46,191 nucleotides of DNA from Alphaproteobacteria bacterium (lineage in GTDB: Bacteria > Pseudomonadota > Alphaproteobacteria > Rickettsiales > VGDC01). Location: assembly GCA_022450665.1 (NCBI GenBank), contig JAKUPQ010000009.1:1-46191 (forward strand). The letters are read 5' to 3'. This document shows, piece after piece, positions 35,819-44,320 of the stretch. The notes beneath the pieces were generated by a model. It did no database searches. It was not told the origin of the DNA and was given only the letters and a program-made list of their open reading frames with translations. The number at the start of each line of letters is the position of its first letter. The first letter of the stretch is position 1. The position numbers and the translations under genes are program-made.

Positions 35819-37144
35819 ATGCATATTACAGTAGTAGGTACCGGCTATGTTGGCTTGGTAAGTGGAACATGTCTTGCGCAGGTTGGCTGGAATGTAACAT
35901 GCGTGGATAAATTGGAAGATAAGGTAGAGAAGCTTAAAAAAGGCATCATTCCTATCTATGAGCCGCAATTGGATGAAATGGTGCGAGCAAATGTGGAGCA
36001 GGGGCGCTTGACATTCAGCACCAATTTGCCTTCTGCCATCGCGAAATCAGATATTATCATTATTGCGGTGGGCACTCCAACCCGTAAACAGGATGGCAAT
36101 GCCGATCTGCAATATGTGTATGCAGTAGCAAAAGAAATTGCACAAAGCCTCGACCATTATGCGGTAATAGTAACAAAATCAACAGTGCCTGCAGGCACAG
36201 GCCACGAAATTCAGCGCCTTATCCGCGAAGAAAAACCCAATTTAGAATTTGATATTGCATCCAATCCCGAATTTCTGCGCGAGGGCAATGCGATATTCGA
36301 TTTTATGGAGCCGGATCGCATTGTGGTGGGTGTAGAAACACCCCGCGCCCGTGAAGTTATGGCAAAATTATACTCACCTTTCAGTGACAAAAATGCCGAA
36401 GTTTTATTCACCGACATCGTATCTTCAGAGCTGATTAAATACGCCGCAAACACGTTTTTGGCGACTAAAGTAAGCTTCATTAACGAAATGGCTGATTTAT
36501 GTGAAAAAGTCGGCGGTAATGTGGTGGATGTTGCCAAAGGCATGGGCAGCGATAGCCGTATCGGCCCAAAATTTTTGCAGCCCGGCCCCGGATATGGCGG
36601 CTCGTGCTTTCCTAAAGACACGTTGGCTATGGTGAATATTGGCGAACGGGCTTTAAGCTCTACTACCATCGTAGAAGCGGTGATCGCTGTGAACCGCGCC
36701 CGCCCCCACCGCATGATTGCGAAGATTCTGGCGGCGTTGGATAATAACGTGCGAGGCAAGCGCATTGCCATGTTGGGGCTGACATTCAAACCCGATACTG
36801 ACGATGTACGTGACAGTGTGGTGATAACGATTGCCGATGAGCTGACACGTCTTGGCGCGGTAGTAATCGCCTATGATCCACAAGGCATGCATGAAGCCGA
36901 AAAAATTCTGGGCGATAGCATTACGTATGCAAAAGATACTGAAGCTGCGCTTAAAGATGCGGATTTAGTGGTGCTGGCCACCGAATGGAAAGAGTTTTGC
37001 GCCCTCACACCAGAATACATTAAATCGCAAGTGGCGAACCCGCTAATGGTGGATTTACGCAATGTATTTGATCCTGAAACCATGAGTAAACAGGGATTTG
37101 AATATCATTCAATTGGCCGTGCATCAGTGAAAGCAAGCGCCTAA
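35819..37144 (+). CDS. ugd: UDP-glucose 6-dehydrogenase
   Basis: The 441-residue enzyme oxidises UDP-glucose to UDP-glucuronate with NAD+. It shows the N-terminal Rossmann motif (VVGTGYVGLVSG), the ELIKYAANTFLATKVSF helix with Lys207, the catalytic Cys263 in GYGGSCFPKDT, and the C-terminal NAD-like domain (LGLTFKPDTDDVRDS). Length is normal. With manC and manB it forms a nucleotide-sugar block whose products, GDP-mannose and UDP-glucuronate, are typical exopolysaccharide precursors; no glycosyltransferase lies in the window. GDP-mannose dehydrogenase is the alternative, but the sequence reads as UGD. Confidence 0.95.
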   Translation: MHITVVGTGYVGLVSGTCLAQVGWNVTCVDKLEDKVEKLKKGIIPIYEPQLDEMVRANVEQGRLTFSTNLPSAIAKSDIIIIAVGTPTRKQDGNADLQYVYAVAKEIAQSLDHYAVIVTKSTVPAGTGHEIQRLIREEKPNLEFDIASNPEFLREGNAIFDFMEPDRIVVGVETPRAREVMAKLYSPFSDKNAEVLFTDIVSSELIKYAANTFLATKVSFINEMADLCEKVGGNVVDVAKGMGSDSRIGPKFLQPGPGYGGSCFPKDTLAMVNIGERALSSTTIVEAVIAVNRARPHRMIAKILAALDNNVRGKRIAMLGLTFKPDTDDVRDSVVITIADELTRLGAVVIAYDPQGMHEAEKILGDSITYAKDTEAALKDADLVVLATEWKEFCALTPEYIKSQVANPLMVDLRNVFDPETMSKQGFEYHSIGRASVKASA

Positions 37145-37186
37145 AATACCAGCTATTTTCTGTAATAAAACTGTAACTGGCAAGGC

Positions 37187-37210
37187 TGCAATCAAACCTC
37201 TATGATTGCA
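37187..37210. promoter_or_regulatory. Inverted repeat upstream of the 37245 gene
   Basis: Perfect 8-base arms TGCAATCA/TGATTGCA around an 8-base spacer, 35 bases before the next start codon. There is no T run, so it is more likely an operator or leader hairpin than a terminator for ugd. Confidence 0.45.
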
Positions 37211-37244
37211 CACTGGCACAATTACGAGCAAAAAAGGATGCAAC

Positions 37245-37799
37245 ATGAGCGATGATGAATATACCCCACCAAGTAAGTTTACCGAAGTTATCGCAAATGG
37301 CAGCAACCGTTCGTCACAAGGGTTTCAGCCGCCCATAAGCGCCGAGAAGGCAGAAAAATATCTCGAAAATCTTGAGGGTGGCGTTGGCCCTATCGAGTTT
37401 AATAAAAGCGAAATAGAGCGCTATATTGCAAAAGATTTGAAAGAAGATGAAGCAGTGAAAATGCAGGAATGTGTGGATCAAGCCACATTTGTTGCCCATG
37501 TTAAGCAAGCAGATAAAGCATTAGAAAATATTTTGCTGGATGAAAACGAAGCAGGTAAAGGTGATGAACTTACCATGCTAAATAATGCTACCCGTTTGTT
37601 AAAGAAAGCTAAACCAATGAACGAGGAGCAGAGCCAGCTTTTAAACGATGTGCAAGCGAGCTTAGAGGAAATTCTTGATGAAAAGCCCGAATTGGCAAAG
37701 GCAAGAGACTCTCAGCAAGCATCTATAGCTGAGCGCGGTTTAGCAAAGCCTGTTTCAGAATTGGCAACTAATCCGCAATCTGGTGGGCGTGGTAGGTAA
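37245..37799 (+). CDS. Uncharacterised acidic helical protein with GRGR tail
   Basis: The 184-residue product starts at ATG 37245 with AAGGA seven bases upstream. It is acidic and helix-rich, without signal peptide or membrane segment, and has a disordered C-terminal tail ending NPQSGGRGR. The same Gly-Arg-Gly-Arg ending closes the repeat protein at 23.8-24.9 kb. I recognise no domain. It precedes the acyl-CoA dehydrogenase by about 100 bases on the same strand, so a shared transcript is possible. Confidence 0.68.
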   Translation: MSDDEYTPPSKFTEVIANGSNRSSQGFQPPISAEKAEKYLENLEGGVGPIEFNKSEIERYIAKDLKEDEAVKMQECVDQATFVAHVKQADKALENILLDENEAGKGDELTMLNNATRLLKKAKPMNEEQSQLLNDVQASLEEILDEKPELAKARDSQQASIAERGLAKPVSELATNPQSGGRGR

Positions 37800-37902
37800 T
37801 AACCCACAGCATAACATCAATTTCATACAACTTTCACATTATACTTAAAACAGCAATTCATATTGCCGAAATGACAAACGATTAAATAAAGAGCAAAGCA
37901 GC

Positions 37903-40185
37903 ATGAGTAATGATGATACTATGAATGATGATACTATGACAGAAGTAACATTATCTGGCGGTACTTTCAAAGTTCCAAGTCCGCGTGGGACGCCAGCTAA
38001 TGCAGAGCCACCAGAAGACTGGGGGCCAAAGGATGCGCATACTCCTCATACTCAGTCAATGCGCCATTACGATCCGCAACGGGTAGTGCAAGAACATGAG
38101 TTCGTGCTGGATGGCGTGCTGAATATTGAGCAATATGAAGGCAAAATTAAGGGCTACGATAATGTAGAAGAGAACTTTCAAAAAGTACGCGACTTCGCCA
38201 GCATGTCTGAAGCGATGCATGAAGTGAGCCACAAGGGCGATCGCGACCCGGTCAAGGTGCATAAGCTTGAAAGAGAAGATGGTCTGCCAGAGGTGAAAAC
38301 CTTTCTTCCGCCCTATATTAAAGACCTGTATAAAAAATATGCTAAAGAAAACTGGACAGGCATAGCCAGTAGTCCGGATTATGAGGGCGGACAAGGCTTG
38401 CCGCATAGCTTCATGTCTGGAATCAGCGAAATGCATATGGCTAATCCGGGCTTTGCTGTTTTAGAAGTGCTGACTAAAGGTGCGGTGGCAGCACTGGAAG
38501 AAAAAGGCAGTGAAGAGCTAAAAAAAGAATGGCTACCACGGCTAAATTCGGGTGAGTTTAGCGGCGCTATGGTTATGACTGAAAATAGCTATGGCAGCTC
38601 GCTTGGCGACGTCGAAACTACATTTGTGCTGAACGAAGATGGTAAAACAGGCCAGATGCATGGCCATAAGCGCTTTTTGTCTTCGGCAGATCACGATGCT
38701 ACCTTGGGCGAAAATGGAGAGCGTAATATCGTGCATATGGTGTTGGCGCGTACCGCCACATCAGAAGGGTATTTGCTGAAAAAAGATAAAGACAAGAAAA
38801 AATTCTATACCGATAAAGATGGCCAAATTTTTGATGTCGATGATGAAGGCAATGCGACACTTTCCGAAAATCAGGAAGAACGCAAAGGCCGCGCGGTATT
38901 GACGCTAGCTCTTGTTCCTCGTGTGTTGCTGGATAAAGATGGCAATTATGTAGATGAAAACGGCAATATTGTAGATGAACCCAACACCAATAACGTTCGT
39001 GCAACTAAGCTGAACGATAAAATGGGGCTGGAAGTGCAGTCCAATACCGATGCCGAATATTCCGGCGCCAAAGGCTTTGTGGTTGGCGATGTGGGCGAGG
39101 GCATGACTAACATGTTTGTTATCATGAACGAAGCACGTTTGCTGGTGGGTATGCAAGGCACAGGCTGCGCAGAAATGGCGCGGCAAAATGTTGAGAAATA
39201 TGCAAATGAAGAGCGCAGACAAGGCCCCGGAGAGCATATTATCAATTATCCCGATTCGCAGAAAAAAATCATGTCTATACGCGCTACGGTAGATGCGGGG
39301 CGTGGTATTTCTGCAGATGTTGGTTTAGCACTGGATATAGCCCGCCACGGTAAAGACGATGCCTTTACGGCACAAGAAAAGCAAGCCCAACAAGACTATG
39401 TGGATGTAATGACACCGCTAGTAAAATGGGGGCAAACCGAAAAAGGTGACAAAGCAGTAGACGATGCCGTTCAGCTTATGGGCGGGCAGGGCTATATGCG
39501 CGAGCGCGGCATTGCACAGATCCGTAACGATGTACGCATTTCGCGTATCTATGAAGGGTCGAATCCGGTACTCGCGATTGCTGAAATTGCTACACAGCTT
39601 CCTAAAATGAATATGTTCACGCAAAGAGCTAAAGACGACTTGTCGAAATTGGATCAGGATGATCCCGATATGCAAGATATTCTGAAGCCTATGAATGACA
39701 CGATCAAAAAATTTGATGAGGCAACGCGCCATGTGCAAGCCCTAGGAATATTAGCTAAGAAGAAAGGTGCGGATTCTAAGGAAGCCGGAGATTTTCAGGC
39801 AGCAGCTACTCCGTTTATGGAACTAATGTATAGCGTTGCTGCAGGGACTGCTTTGGCAAAAAATGCGCAAGCGGCAAAAAATAAACTGCAAAATGAAGAT
39901 TTGGATATAGAGCAAGAAGGATTTTTAGAATCAAAAGTCGCCAATGCTAAATTCTATGCAAATAGAGATGCTGCACGTATGGCATCTGCACATTTAGAAG
40001 AAATTAAAGATGGCACTAAGTATCTAGATTTGCCTGACCTTGGACGAATGGAGTATGGAAAAGGTTCGATTGCGAAGAAACTTGCGAAGGCGGCAACTAA
40101 AGCGCTAGTGCGTGGACATGAACTTAACGATGAGTATTCAGGAAGAGTAATGAACCTACTCAAGGCTGTAGGAGCGACAAGATGA
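37903..40185 (+). CDS. Acyl-CoA dehydrogenase (DmdC/FadE-like) with an Asp/Gly-rich insertion
   Basis: The 760-residue flavoprotein fits the large acyl-CoA dehydrogenase subgroup with a C-terminal extension (DmdC-like, usually near 600 residues). Family landmarks are VLDGVLNIE (N-terminal), GGQGLPHSF, AMVMTENSYGSSLGDVET, MNEARLLVGMQGTGCAEMA and VQLMGGQGYMRERG. The catalytic base is Glu551 in RIYEGSNP, where family members usually have YEGTNG. The excess length comes from a 55-residue N-terminal extension and an insertion at about 288-362 rich in DKDG/DENGN motifs that could bind calcium or form a surface loop. The first codons contain a 15-bp tandem duplication. It overlaps the next gene by 4 bases (ATGA). 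The substrate is unknown. Confidence 0.88.
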   Translation: MSNDDTMNDDTMTEVTLSGGTFKVPSPRGTPANAEPPEDWGPKDAHTPHTQSMRHYDPQRVVQEHEFVLDGVLNIEQYEGKIKGYDNVEENFQKVRDFASMSEAMHEVSHKGDRDPVKVHKLEREDGLPEVKTFLPPYIKDLYKKYAKENWTGIASSPDYEGGQGLPHSFMSGISEMHMANPGFAVLEVLTKGAVAALEEKGSEELKKEWLPRLNSGEFSGAMVMTENSYGSSLGDVETTFVLNEDGKTGQMHGHKRFLSSADHDATLGENGERNIVHMVLARTATSEGYLLKKDKDKKKFYTDKDGQIFDVDDEGNATLSENQEERKGRAVLTLALVPRVLLDKDGNYVDENGNIVDEPNTNNVRATKLNDKMGLEVQSNTDAEYSGAKGFVVGDVGEGMTNMFVIMNEARLLVGMQGTGCAEMARQNVEKYANEERRQGPGEHIINYPDSQKKIMSIRATVDAGRGISADVGLALDIARHGKDDAFTAQEKQAQQDYVDVMTPLVKWGQTEKGDKAVDDAVQLMGGQGYMRERGIAQIRNDVRISRIYEGSNPVLAIAEIATQLPKMNMFTQRAKDDLSKLDQDDPDMQDILKPMNDTIKKFDEATRHVQALGILAKKKGADSKEAGDFQAAATPFMELMYSVAAGTALAKNAQAAKNKLQNEDLDIEQEGFLESKVANAKFYANRDAARMASAHLEEIKDGTKYLDLPDLGRMEYGKGSIAKKLAKAATKALVRGHELNDEYSGRVMNLLKAVGATR
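37909..37938 (+). repeat. 15-bp tandem duplication
   Basis: AATGATGATACTATG occurs twice in succession in the first codons of the acyl-CoA dehydrogenase gene, duplicating the peptide NDDTM. Confidence 0.9.
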
Positions 40186-40454
40186 TGACAGCAGCCGTAG
40201 AAAAATCTAGCTCGTTTGTGAGTCGTGTGCAAAATGAAGACGGTTTTGCACTTGAAGCTGTTTACTGGAAAGACAGGGGCGTGCCTGTATATGCGGTGGT
40301 GCTGATGCCACTTAAACTGGTGCCGCAACTACGCAAAGACCTCAAGCGCAAAGATGTAATGTTAGAAGAATATGGCGAAGTATTGGTGCGCGGCGAAGGC
40401 GAAGAACTTCCCGAAGGTTTAATAGATGAGCTGTACGATTTAGTTACCAAATAA
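40182..40454 (+). CDS. Small uncharacterised protein coupled to the acyl-CoA dehydrogenase
   Basis: The 90-residue ORF begins inside the stop of the dehydrogenase gene (ATGA), so it is translationally coupled and probably functionally linked. It is a soluble alpha/beta protein (YWKDRGVPVYAVVLMPLKLV, then a charged Lys-rich helix and an acidic tail). No domain is recognised. A strong terminator follows directly. Confidence 0.75.
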   Translation: MMTAAVEKSSSFVSRVQNEDGFALEAVYWKDRGVPVYAVVLMPLKLVPQLRKDLKRKDVMLEEYGEVLVRGEGEELPEGLIDELYDLVTK

Positions 40455-40460
40455 AACAAA

Positions 40461-40493
40461 AAAACCGCCCATCAATATGAGGGCGGTTTTTTT
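40461..40493. terminator. Bidirectional Rho-independent terminator
   Basis: Perfect 10-bp stem AAAACCGCCC/GGGCGGTTTT with a 10-base loop, T runs on both strands. It sits between the convergent 40182-40454 and 40507-41220 genes and serves both. Confidence 0.92.
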
Positions 40494-40506
40494 GTAATAT
40501 GAGCGA

Positions 40507-41220
40507 TTATTTTGCCACAGCGTTTACCGTCACCGTCAGGGTCACTTCGCTTTCTCCGGCTTCGGCGGTGGGGGCAGCCATTTCCATAGCGTCGGATGCC
40601 ATCATGTTTGAGCGCATAACGCGCATTGGCTGCGCAAAGTTGGTGCTGGCATCAACATTCACCATGGCAATATCCACATCGCTTTTATTCAGCGCCTTCG
40701 CCGCACGATTAGCTTTCTCGCGGGCGCGCACAAGCGCTGCTTCCATCATACTATCGCGCACTTCATCTGCCTTTTCTGTGCTGAGCGTATAGTTAAGATT
40801 GTTCATTGCAAACCCCATGTCCTGAATTTCTCCGGCAAGCTCTAAAAGAGCCTCAGTGTTTTTGCTTTCAAGGTTAATGGTTTGCGAACCGCGCCATTTC
40901 ATATTTTCGCGGCTGCTATTAGAGTTGTTGTATTGATATACCGAATAATATCCGGTGGATGTTTTGACGTCCTTTACCTCTTTTGCGGCTTTGACCGCTT
41001 TTTCGGTGGCTTTATTAATAGTGTCTTGCAGCGCTTTAGGGTTTTTATTTGTTTCTTCAATGCGCAAGCTGGCATGCAATGTATCTTGCGGCACCTGCAT
41101 GCGCTCTGTTACCGAAAGCGTGACCAATGTCTGTCCTTCCGGCAAAAGCTGGATATCCTGCGCATAGGCAGGCGTAGCAATTAAGGCGCTGGAAATTATA
41201 GATATTGCGAGGAACTTCAT
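40507..41220 (-). CDS. SIMPL-domain (DUF541) periplasmic protein
   Basis: The 237-residue protein has a signal peptide (about 1-20, ending PAYAQ) and the whole SIMPL/DUF541 domain: LVTLSVTERMQVPQDTLHA, then a long helix, GYYSVYQYNNSN, WRGSQTINLESKNTEALLEL, MEAALVRAREKANRAAKAL and a closing TLTVTVNAVAK strand. E. coli YggE of this family is linked to reduced oxidative stress; the biochemical role is unclear. AGGAGA lies before the ATG. It is monocistronic, bounded by the bidirectional terminator. Confidence 0.9.
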   Translation of the reverse strand: MKFLAISIISSALIATPAYAQDIQLLPEGQTLVTLSVTERMQVPQDTLHASLRIEETNKNPKALQDTINKATEKAVKAAKEVKDVKTSTGYYSVYQYNNSNSSRENMKWRGSQTINLESKNTEALLELAGEIQDMGFAMNNLNYTLSTEKADEVRDSMMEAALVRAREKANRAAKALNKSDVDIAMVNVDASTNFAQPMRVMRSNMMASDAMEMAAPTAEAGESEVTLTVTVNAVAK

Positions 41221-41461
41221 GGTATTCTCCTATTAATTTTTTCTCATGCTATACGATATCATCTAAATTTTGCACTGTTATTTTAAGTCGTATTATCGAT
41301 GCTGGCTTCACAAAAATGTAATATAGCGCTGCTATAATAATTATGTTTTATCACATATTGGATCATCAGATTCTCGCCCTTGCGGCTTCTGCCTTTGTGT
41401 GTTCATCATGCCGTCCGGCAATGATGTTTCCCGATTCGGTGCTTCGGCATTGAAGAGAGGT

Positions 41462-41794
41462 ATGGTTAGCATGAACGCAACCGTTCGTTACAACATCACC
41501 CTTCGGGGGGACGTGAAGAAGGCTCTCCACCAGCTCAACAACCGCTTCCCGAACCTGGTGATAACCGACGAAGACAAGAGCGTAGCTAGCGTGTTCTACA
41601 ACACGTGCATCGTCCAGCTGGATGAAAGCCAACGCCTCCAGGTGGTTCTCGCTCACCCCAGCCGGGAAGTTCGCAAGGTGCTGCTCACCCGCATCTACGA
41701 GTACTACATGGGCATCACCGGCAGAGCCAACAGTCTCCAGTCGCGCGACAGCGCAGGTACTGACTGCCACCGGCAACAAGTGACGCAAGGATAA
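41462..41794 (+). CDS. Small uncharacterised ORF with atypical composition
   Basis: The 110-codon frame starts at ATG 41462 (GAGAGG just upstream; ATG 41471 possible). It prefers C/G third positions (AAC, CTC, GTG, GAC, CGC) far more than its AT-rich neighbours, suggesting recent transfer. The predicted product is a soluble alpha/beta protein (MNATVRYNITLRGDVKKAL at its start, ITDEDKSVASVFYNTCIV in the middle). I know no matching family. A terminator overlaps its stop codon, so the unit is compact and self-contained. A 148-codon ORF on the opposite strand is considered a shadow. Confidence 0.55.
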   Translation: MVSMNATVRYNITLRGDVKKALHQLNNRFPNLVITDEDKSVASVFYNTCIVQLDESQRLQVVLAHPSREVRKVLLTRIYEYYMGITGRANSLQSRDSAGTDCHRQQVTQG

Positions 41795-41840
41795 CTCCAA
41801 CTTCTCCAGCACCCAGCTGGAATCAAGTTGGAGTTTTTCC
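41793..41840 (+). terminator. Rho-independent terminator overlapping the stop of the 41462 ORF
   Basis: Arms AACTCCAACTT and AAGTTGGAGTT pair around an inner CCAGC/GCTGG hairpin and are followed by T-rich sequence. The stem begins inside the TAA stop. Confidence 0.85.
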
Positions 41841-41924
41841 TTTTTTAGCGCTTAAAACACCGCTTCCTAAAATAATCATAATATATATATTGACTCTAAT
41901 GCTGCTTCAAATACTATATATAGT

Positions 41925-42125
41925 GTTTAGGGTATGCCACTGTGTGATAGTGGTATGAAAAGGGAACATGGTGCAAACAACAATTGTTTAAATCCAAGGC
42001 TGCCCCCGCAACTGTAAGCGGTGAGCTTGCGCCTTATGCCACTGATATGCTGCTGTGAACGGCGATTGGGAAGGCGGCGCGAAGCGAGTGATCCGCAAGC
42101 CAGGAGACCTGCCAGAAACACGAGG
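41925..42125 (+). promoter_or_regulatory. Cobalamin (B12) riboswitch upstream of nrdA
   Basis: Conserved B12-riboswitch blocks appear in order: GGGAACATGGTGCAAA (41962-41976 region), AATCC, GCTGCCCCCGCAACTGTAAG (from 41999), GCCACTG, GGAAGGC, and the B12 box AGCCAGGAGACCTGCC (42098-42113). It should bind adenosylcobalamin and switch off the downstream ribonucleotide reductase genes. After the aptamer come two hairpins, GCTGCG/CGCAGC (42125-42143) and CATCGG/CCGATG (42160-42181). Neither has a T run, so control is probably translational or Rho-dependent. Confidence 0.95.
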
Positions 42126-42243
42126 CTGCGAAATTAGCGCAGCACCAAAACGATAACCACATCGGGCGGGGCGCACCGATGAGTGAGATAGCCTGTGTTA
42201 TTTCATTTAGCGACCTGCTCTCTACATTTAGAGGGTGTAAACT

Positions 42244-44184
42244 ATGCTGCATCAGGCGTATGATTTTGACAAAGACGGTAATCTGATCCATTTCGATCCA
42301 AGCCGTACTATTATTCCGCTGCAAAAGAAGCCGCCAAAAAGCGTCACGCCGGCCAAGGCAAAATCCCATACGAATCCTGCACCCAAACCAATGGTGCAAC
42401 CTTTACCTGCAAACTTAAAATTAGACCGCACACGTGATGCATTGCTAACAGATTTTGGCAAAGCCACCCTCGAAGACCGCTATTTGCTACAGGGCGAAAG
42501 CTATCAGGATATGTTCGCCCGCGTATCCTGCGCCTATGCGGATGATGTTGCCCATGCGCAGCGGCTATATGATTATATGTCACAGTTATGGTTCATGCCC
42601 TCCACCCCTATTTTATCAAATGGAGGAGCAAAGCGTGGCTTGCCAATATCGTGCTTCCTGAACACCGTGGCCGATACACTGGACGGCATTGTAACTACGT
42701 GGAACGAAAACGTTTTGCTGGCTTCCAACGGTGGTGGCATTGGCACCTATTGGGGGTTTGTGCGCGGGTTGGGCGAATCCATTGGCCGTGCGGGACATTC
42801 TTCGGGAATTATTCCGTTTATTCGCGTGATGGATTCGCAAACGCTGGCCATATCGCAAGGCTCATTGCGTCGCGGCTCAGCGGCGGTATATCTCGATGTG
42901 CATCATCCGGAAATCGAGGAGTTTTTGGAGATTCGTAAAGCCAGTGGTGACTTTAATCGCAAAAGCCTCAATCTGCATCATGGGGTGAATATTACCGATG
43001 AATTCATGGAATGTGTGCGCGAAGATAAGTTGTTTGGACTTAAAAGCCCTAATACGGGCGAGGTTCTGCGCGAAGTAAATGCGCGTGCCTTGTTTCAAAA
43101 AATTCTCGAAACCCGCCTGCAAACAGGCGAGCCGTACATGATTTTTACCGATACGGCCAATCGCGCATTACCTAAGCATCAACGTGATTTAGGCATGGAA
43201 GTGCGTATGTCGAATTTGTGTAGTGAAATTTTGCTGCATACTGGCCCCGATCATCTGGGTAAAGATCGAACCGCCGTGTGCTGCCTGAGTTCAATGAACG
43301 CCGAAAAATGGGATGAATGGTGCGAACACCCCCGCATTGTCGAAGACGTGTTGCGCATGCTAGACAACGTGCTGCAAGCCTTTATTGATGAAGCGCCCGA
43401 TGGCATGGCGCGTGCCAAATATTCGGCGATGCGTGAGCGCTCTGTAGGCTTAGGGCTGATGGGCTTCCACAGCTATCTGCAATCAAAAAACATGCCGTTT
43501 GAATCCGCCATGGCAAAATCTGCTAATATGCGCATGTTCCGCCACATTCGCCGCGAGGCCGATGCAGCATCAGTGGCGCTGGCCGAGGAACGCGGCGCAT
43601 GCCCAGATGCAGCAGAACGTGGCATCAAAGCGCGATTTAGCCACAAAATGGCGATAGCACCCACCGCGTCTATCAGTATCATTTGTGGCGGTACGAGCGC
43701 ATGTATCGAACCGATTCCGGCTAATGTATACACCCACAAAACCTTGTCGGGAAATTTTTCAGTCAAAAACCCGTATTTAGAAAGAATGCTGGCCGATAAA
43801 GGCATGAACGACGATGCCACATGGGAAAGCATCACCGAGCGCGAAGGGTCTGTGCAACACCTTGAAGCACTGTCGCAAGACGAAAAAGACACCTTCAAAA
43901 CTGCTTTCGAGATCGACCAGCGATGGATCGTGGAATTCGCGGGTGACCGTGCGCCCTATGTGTGCCAAGGCCAATCTATCAACCTGTTTTTGCCTGCCGA
44001 CATCGACAAATGGGATCTCACCATGTTGCATTGGAGCGCGTGGGAGCAGGGCGTCAAGAGCCTCTATTACTGCCGCAGCAAATCCATCCAGCGTGCCGAA
44101 TATGCCGGTGGCAAGGGCAAGCCGGAAGAAGGCTTCAAAATAGAAGAAAAAACCGATTATGAGGAGTGTTTAGCGTGCCAGTAA
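42244..44184 (+). CDS. nrdA: Class I ribonucleotide reductase, large subunit
   Basis: The 646-residue catalytic subunit reduces ribonucleotides to deoxyribonucleotides. It retains the active-site set: Cys137 (SCFLNT), Asn324-Leu-Cys326-Ser-Glu328, and Cys346 (AVCCLSS). It also has the radical-transfer tyrosines in LYYCRS and a C-terminal redox pair (ECLACQ). The N-terminus has no ATP-cone, so activity control by dATP through that domain is absent. AGAGGG lies before the ATG. It is under a cobalamin riboswitch and followed by nrdB after a 136-base hairpin-rich spacer. Confidence 0.95.
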   Translation: MLHQAYDFDKDGNLIHFDPSRTIIPLQKKPPKSVTPAKAKSHTNPAPKPMVQPLPANLKLDRTRDALLTDFGKATLEDRYLLQGESYQDMFARVSCAYADDVAHAQRLYDYMSQLWFMPSTPILSNGGAKRGLPISCFLNTVADTLDGIVTTWNENVLLASNGGGIGTYWGFVRGLGESIGRAGHSSGIIPFIRVMDSQTLAISQGSLRRGSAAVYLDVHHPEIEEFLEIRKASGDFNRKSLNLHHGVNITDEFMECVREDKLFGLKSPNTGEVLREVNARALFQKILETRLQTGEPYMIFTDTANRALPKHQRDLGMEVRMSNLCSEILLHTGPDHLGKDRTAVCCLSSMNAEKWDEWCEHPRIVEDVLRMLDNVLQAFIDEAPDGMARAKYSAMRERSVGLGLMGFHSYLQSKNMPFESAMAKSANMRMFRHIRREADAASVALAEERGACPDAAERGIKARFSHKMAIAPTASISIICGGTSACIEPIPANVYTHKTLSGNFSVKNPYLERMLADKGMNDDATWESITEREGSVQHLEALSQDEKDTFKTAFEIDQRWIVEFAGDRAPYVCQGQSINLFLPADIDKWDLTMLHWSAWEQGVKSLYYCRSKSIQRAEYAGGKGKPEEGFKIEEKTDYEECLACQ

Positions 44185-44198
44185 TGCTTGCCCCGTTG

Positions 44199-44268
44199 CG
44201 CGCCTGCTGGCGCTCACAAGGGCAGGCGCTTCGCGCGCTCAGGGCTGCTACGCGCATCTGCGCGTTTT
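44199..44268 (+). repeat. GC-rich palindromic spacer between nrdA and nrdB
   Basis: The spacer is far more GC-rich than the flanks. It holds GCGCCTGC/GCAGGCGC (44200-44207 with 44222-44229) and CGCG/CGCG (44251-44264) followed by TTTT. It resembles a REP-like element or a weak attenuator/mRNA-processing site adjusting the nrdA:nrdB ratio. Other genomic copies cannot be tested here. Confidence 0.5.
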
Positions 44269-44320
44269 AAAACAAATAATGAGCATGCTGGCCTCACTTA
44301 TTACTAAAGGAATAAAACCA

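Noticed and set aside
41366-41812. 148-codon minus-strand ORF opposite the 41462 ORF
   Set aside because: Its product is low-complexity Ala/Val/His-rich with no ribosome binding site; the plus frame has a ribosome binding site, a sensible protein and a terminator at its stop.
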